A DNA stretch of 31,256 bases, taken from the NCBI GenBank assembly GCA_900768635.1, contig CAAGDP010000045.1, positions 1 through 31,256 of the forward strand, read 5' to 3'. This document shows positions 28,222 through 31,256 of the stretch, piece by piece. The notes beneath the pieces were generated by a model, which saw only the letters and a list, made by a program, of their open reading frames with translations, did no database searches and was not told the origin of the DNA. The translations under genes were made by a program, and so were the position numbers. Source of the DNA: Enterobacterales bacterium (lineage in GTDB: Bacteria > Pseudomonadota > Gammaproteobacteria > Enterobacterales > Succinivibrionaceae). Each line of letters starts with the position of its first letter. Position 1 is the stretch's first letter.

Positions 28222-30678
28222 TTAACTCCTGCACCGGGTTATTCTGCCAATCTGATACCGGAAATTCCGGGCTCCGGGACAACTGTCTCCTCCCATCAGG
28301 GAAAGAAGCTGGAGATAATCAACTCCGGGGTAATATTCCTCAGCAAAACGCCGGAAATCATCATGGGAAATGCTTTCTTCACCGGAAATACAATCTGCAG
28401 AGGGAAAATATCCCTCAGTAATTTTTTCTTCCAACCGGGAAAATATTTCGGATAAATGATCTAATGGTTGTTTCTGTTTACTGCCAGTCTTAAATTTCTG
28501 CTCTGTTTCCGGAGTATTAACCTGAGCTAATGGTAATCTGCCGGCAGAAGAAAAATTTTGATTTTCAGATGAAGAACAGGAAGGAAGAAAATTCTCCGGA
28601 TCAAATACTGCACCGGCACTTGCATCGTTCTTCTTAGGTCCGGTGATCTGGCTTAGGGAACGAGGTGCCAGATCTGCTACATTTTTATTAAGACGTACCG
28701 AGGACATGAAGTTTAAAGGCACATGGACCATGGGTATCTGCGCATCAGAGGCTTGTTTTAAAAAGTATTTTGACCAGCGGGGGGCCAGTCTGTACCAGGG
28801 ATCCTGCTGACAGGTAATAATCTTTTCTTTAATAAGAGATTTCACCAGTTCCTGATCGGATTTCCCGCAATCCGTACCCGGGATATTAATAATGACACTG
28901 CGGGTATTTGAATAAAAACAACCGCTTCTTCTCCCCTCCAGAAATTCAGCAAAAAGTGCAAGAAGACGTTTACCGCCCTCACCTTTTACTGTCGGTGCTT
29001 CTGCCTTCTCCTTTTGCTTATTCTTATCATTTGGATCTTTATCTTTTGATTCCTGTCTGTACTGTTCCGGAGAATTATGAAGACGGGTTGAAACATGGTT
29101 TAATAACACTCCGGAAGATACATCTTCGGCATGCTCCTTATCAGTATTTTCCTGAAACAGGTTCTCCATGCCGGAATTTACCGGCAAAGCATCAGGGATC
29201 AGGGAATTCAGGGAAAAGTTGTCTCTGTCTGGGTGGACAGGAGAAAAATTATTATTCTTTTGCACTTGTTCCCCGGACAAATCCTCATCTTCTGAACAGA
29301 AAGTTTTCTCAGGCTGTTCAGGATGATTAACCGGAGATTTTTCCGATGAACCAATCTCCCTGTTTTCCTGACGCATTACCGGATATTCAGATGAAATCAC
29401 CACCTCCTGATCAGTCTTTTCCAGCATCAACTCATCCACTGTATCCGAATTTCCCTTAGGTTCAGAACATGCACTGTCAGTACCGGAAAACAGGAGATCA
29501 GAAATGGCAGGAGGCATCATTCTTGGGAATATCAGCGAACCGTCTGTAATTTTCAGGGCAGGAAAGGAGCAGGTACCGGGAACATCCGGCATAATGGTAT
29601 GAAAACGTAATTGTGGCTGATTATTGTCCCCGCATTGAATATTGTATTCAGCATAACCCCGGTCAAATAACAAATCGGCCAGACGTTCACTGTCCTGGGG
29701 TACTCCGGGAATTTTCTCCCGGCGCAGCATTGATGTTATATCTCCGGAACATCGCCAGTTTATATATACCCCAGAATTCAAGACCCATACCCTTGCGCCA
29801 GGCTCATTAACCTTCCAGCGACCTTCTCCCAACAGTTTAATGATTGCCTCAAAAATATACCGTTCCCCCGGTAATCCGGATAACATATCTTTTCCGGTTA
29901 AATGACATTTTGCCAAAGCGTTTTTTACAGATTCCTGATCAGCCTGCAACACGGTTTGTGCTAATTTTCCCGATAAATCATTTCCGCAGAGAAAGGAATA
30001 AAGAGCCAGCAGAATATCCCTGGAAAATCCGCAGGAAAGAAAAGCCCGCAGATCTCTGGTCATTACCAAATCCAAAGCGGCAATTCCCAGAGATTCGTGG
30101 GTACGGTAGCGACCGGTACGAAAATCCACAAAATAACGATGAATATGGTTATGCTCCAGCCAGGAGAGTAATGTTTCACAAAAGGGACACCATTCAAAAT
30201 GACCATCAGCACTTCGTACTTCAAAATCAGTTACCGGTTTTCCCAGATCATGAAGTAAACCTGCAGCAATACAGGCACAGCGCCACCGCAGTTCCTGTTC
30301 ATTACGATTACCGGCACAGCCGTTATTAAAGATCAGATTCCTGCTGATTTTTCCGGCCCATAATGCTGTTTCCAGACCATGAATAAGAAGACCTCCCGCC
30401 TCCCGGTGATGATGACGTTCCGATGCGGGCAACAGATGAACATAATTACAGTAATTTTCAATAAGAGGCAGAAGATGCATTTGAAATGCGGGATAATCCA
30501 ACCCGGAGGATTCTCGTAACTCATCAACTAGATCCCTGCAGTCGGCAAGAAGTTCTGCAGAGGAACAGGCAGGCAGTCCCTGAGTAATATCCGGAGGAGA
30601 TGATAAAAATGACGGGCGAACCTCCCTGAAATCAGCTTTAACCTTATTAGGTATCACTTTTCTGAAAAATCTGAACAA
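28222..30678 (-). CDS. traI: MobH-family TraI relaxase
   Basis: This 818-residue protein has the TraI_2 domain (about 30-340), with the MobH signature HREAGGLLIHGLE (91-103) and the HD pair in LLHDLGKP (141-148). These HD-type metal ligands replace the tyrosine chemistry of other relaxases. A long Ser/Glu/Asn-rich linker (about 400-555) follows, then a TraI_2_C-type domain (about 560-660) and a tail. It nicks at oriT and leads the strand to TraD. SXT TraI is about 716 residues, so the linker accounts for the extra length. The start is TTG at 30678 with AGGA seven bases upstream; no ATG fits better. Confidence 0.9.
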   Translation of the reverse strand: MFRFFRKVIPNKVKADFREVRPSFLSSPPDITQGLPACSSAELLADCRDLVDELRESSGLDYPAFQMHLLPLIENYCNYVHLLPASERHHHREAGGLLIHGLETALWAGKISRNLIFNNGCAGNRNEQELRWRCACIAAGLLHDLGKPVTDFEVRSADGHFEWCPFCETLLSWLEHNHIHRYFVDFRTGRYRTHESLGIAALDLVMTRDLRAFLSCGFSRDILLALYSFLCGNDLSGKLAQTVLQADQESVKNALAKCHLTGKDMLSGLPGERYIFEAIIKLLGEGRWKVNEPGARVWVLNSGVYINWRCSGDITSMLRREKIPGVPQDSERLADLLFDRGYAEYNIQCGDNNQPQLRFHTIMPDVPGTCSFPALKITDGSLIFPRMMPPAISDLLFSGTDSACSEPKGNSDTVDELMLEKTDQEVVISSEYPVMRQENREIGSSEKSPVNHPEQPEKTFCSEDEDLSGEQVQKNNNFSPVHPDRDNFSLNSLIPDALPVNSGMENLFQENTDKEHAEDVSSGVLLNHVSTRLHNSPEQYRQESKDKDPNDKNKQKEKAEAPTVKGEGGKRLLALFAEFLEGRRSGCFYSNTRSVIINIPGTDCGKSDQELVKSLIKEKIITCQQDPWYRLAPRWSKYFLKQASDAQIPMVHVPLNFMSSVRLNKNVADLAPRSLSQITGPKKNDASAGAVFDPENFLPSCSSSENQNFSSAGRLPLAQVNTPETEQKFKTGSKQKQPLDHLSEIFSRLEEKITEGYFPSADCISGEESISHDDFRRFAEEYYPGVDYLQLLSLMGGDSCPGARNFRYQIGRITRCRS

Positions 30679-30820
30679 AGCTATATCCTGGAAAATTAAA
30701 CCTGATAATCATAACTCCCGTCTCAATGGTTTTATGACCATACCAATGACTTTAGAGCTGTGAACGGTCCAAAAAAAATTTTTTCGGTCTTACCATGTTC
30801 CAAAATCCGGAGGACTTATG

Positions 30821-31138
30821 ATGCATTCCGAAAAATTATTTCCAGTTTTTACTGTTCCAAAATTGTTGATGCTTATTCCTGTGATCTTCTGCAGCAGTTG
30901 TTCAACAGAAAAAATTCCGGTAAAGGAGGAGAATCAGGGCCCTGACACAGTAAAAACCCAATCCCTGTCCGAAATTACCCTTACCCCTACTGTGACTATG
31001 GTTATACCCCGACAGTCCGGGTATCAGACAATTCATGTTCTGGCCAGAAAAAAGTTTCAGGATCAACCATCACCTCAGGGAAACTCTAAGAAAGAGGAAA
31101 TTAAACTTATGGCCGGACCAAAACCCTGGTTGAAATAA
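30821..31138 (+). CDS. Small putative lipoprotein, function unknown
   Basis: The 105-residue product has a basic N-terminus, a hydrophobic core (about 14-23) and a cysteine-rich end FCSSC that could be a lipobox (Cys 26 or so, with Ser-Ser before it, not canonical at -3). The mature part is hydrophilic, with VKEENQG and a Pro/Lys-rich tail. It is divergent from traI. GGAGG at 30809-30813 is seven bases before the ATG at 30821; another ATG lies three bases earlier. I recognise no family. A surface or entry-exclusion role is only a thought from its position. Confidence 0.55.
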   Translation: MHSEKLFPVFTVPKLLMLIPVIFCSSCSTEKIPVKEENQGPDTVKTQSLSEITLTPTVTMVIPRQSGYQTIHVLARKKFQDQPSPQGNSKKEEIKLMAGPKPWLK

Positions 31139-31165
31139 ATTTTTCTGAGCCTCTGCAGAAGCATC

Positions 31166-31199
31166 TTAAAATAAAAAGGATCCCGATCAGGAGATCCTT
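31166..31199 (-). terminator. Rho-independent terminator near the right edge, minus strand
   Basis: On the minus strand AAGGATC (31199-31193) pairs with GATCCTT (31182-31176) around a 10-base loop, followed by TTTTTATTTT-type sequence. It would end a transcript entering from the right edge. On the plus strand there is no T-run, so it is not a good terminator for the lipoprotein gene. Confidence 0.65.
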
Positions 31200-31202
31200 C
31201 AT

Positions 31203-31256
31203 GTCAACTACCCACCACCTAAAGGTAGTGGGCTTGTAACTGCCCAGTCGTAATAA
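31203..31256 (-). mobile_element. End of an IS200/IS605 (tnpB-type) element, truncated by the window
   Basis: A 10-bp hairpin, CCCACCACCT-AA-AGGTAGTGGG (31211-31232, one mismatch), sits within flanks ending in GTAGTTGA on the minus strand. This layout resembles the subterminal hairpin at the right end of IS200/IS605 elements, where the 3' part of the tnpB guide RNA is located. The gene, if present, lies beyond the window. A solitary hairpin left by an old element is the alternative. Confidence 0.5.

Noticed and set aside
28220..28282. Upstream extension of TraD to a TTG at 28282
   Set aside because: It would overlap traI by 61 bases and lacks a good ribosome binding site, while the ATG at 28219 has AGGAG at proper spacing directly after the traI stop.
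30760..30945. Plus-strand 61-codon frame overlapping the small lipoprotein
   Set aside because: Different frame from the one with a strong ribosome binding site and signal-like N-terminus; composition is not protein-like.
1..31256. CRISPR arrays, tRNA or rRNA genes, oriT and integrase
   Set aside because: I found no regularly spaced identical repeats, no cloverleaf, and no recombinase motifs; an oriT cannot be recognised by eye in this window.

Overview
The window is a segment of an integrative and conjugative element (ICE) or large conjugative plasmid of the SXT/R391-IncA/C type (F-type mating-pair-formation genes, MobH relaxase). It comes from a Gram-negative, most likely gammaproteobacterial, host. 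Supporting signs are the F-type T4SS set (TraL, TraE, TraK, TraB, TraV, TraA), a MobH TraI, a DUF4400 protein and an AcaB/DUF1845 protein. The richness in CCGG/GGAG and Ser/Asn/Glu-rich linkers would fit a gut or rumen aeromonad relative such as Succinivibrionaceae, but that is a guess. The rest of the transfer apparatus (TraC, TraW, TraU, TraN, TraF, TraH, TraG), the integrase and oriT are not in the window.

Read along the minus strand from the right edge, the order is: traI (30678-28222), traD (28219-26339), a DUF4400 membrane protein (26342-25704), an AT-rich accessory insert (about 25.7-22.9 kb), then traL-traE-traK-traB-traV-traA (22924-18443) ending in a rho-independent terminator. A second AT-rich accessory insert (about 18.0-8.7 kb) follows, then a plus-strand AcaB/DUF1845 gene (7451-8572) and a 2124-residue secreted Ig-like protein on the minus strand (7101-727). 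The two accessory inserts sit in the same places as the known variable hotspots of SXT/R391 ICEs: HS1 between s043 and traL, and HS2 immediately after traA.

The HS2-equivalent insert is a five-gene defence operon, all on the minus strand: a MORC/MutL-like GHKL ATPase, a Z1-domain superfamily 2 helicase, an AIPR protein, a putative restriction endonuclease with an NgoFVII-like C-terminal domain, and a C5-cytosine DNA methyltransferase. This is the gene set that comparative genomics linked to restriction-modification and to the origin of eukaryotic MORC ATPases (Iyer, Abhiman and Aravind). It looks complete here and is bounded by a terminator on each side. I regard it as the main system of interest. 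The family has been predicted before; its mechanism as a restriction system is, as far as I know, poorly characterised.

The HS1-equivalent insert carries a DUF4143-type AAA ATPase with repeated operator-like dyads upstream, plus a 296-bp transposase-less element with 17-bp inverted ends and an 8-bp near-perfect target duplication. At the far right edge is a hairpin like the end of an IS200/IS605 (tnpB-type) element, next to a small divergent lipoprotein gene.

Several starts differ from the longest reading frames and were moved to ATG codons with good ribosome binding sites (traD, traL, traV, methyltransferase). traI appears to start with TTG.
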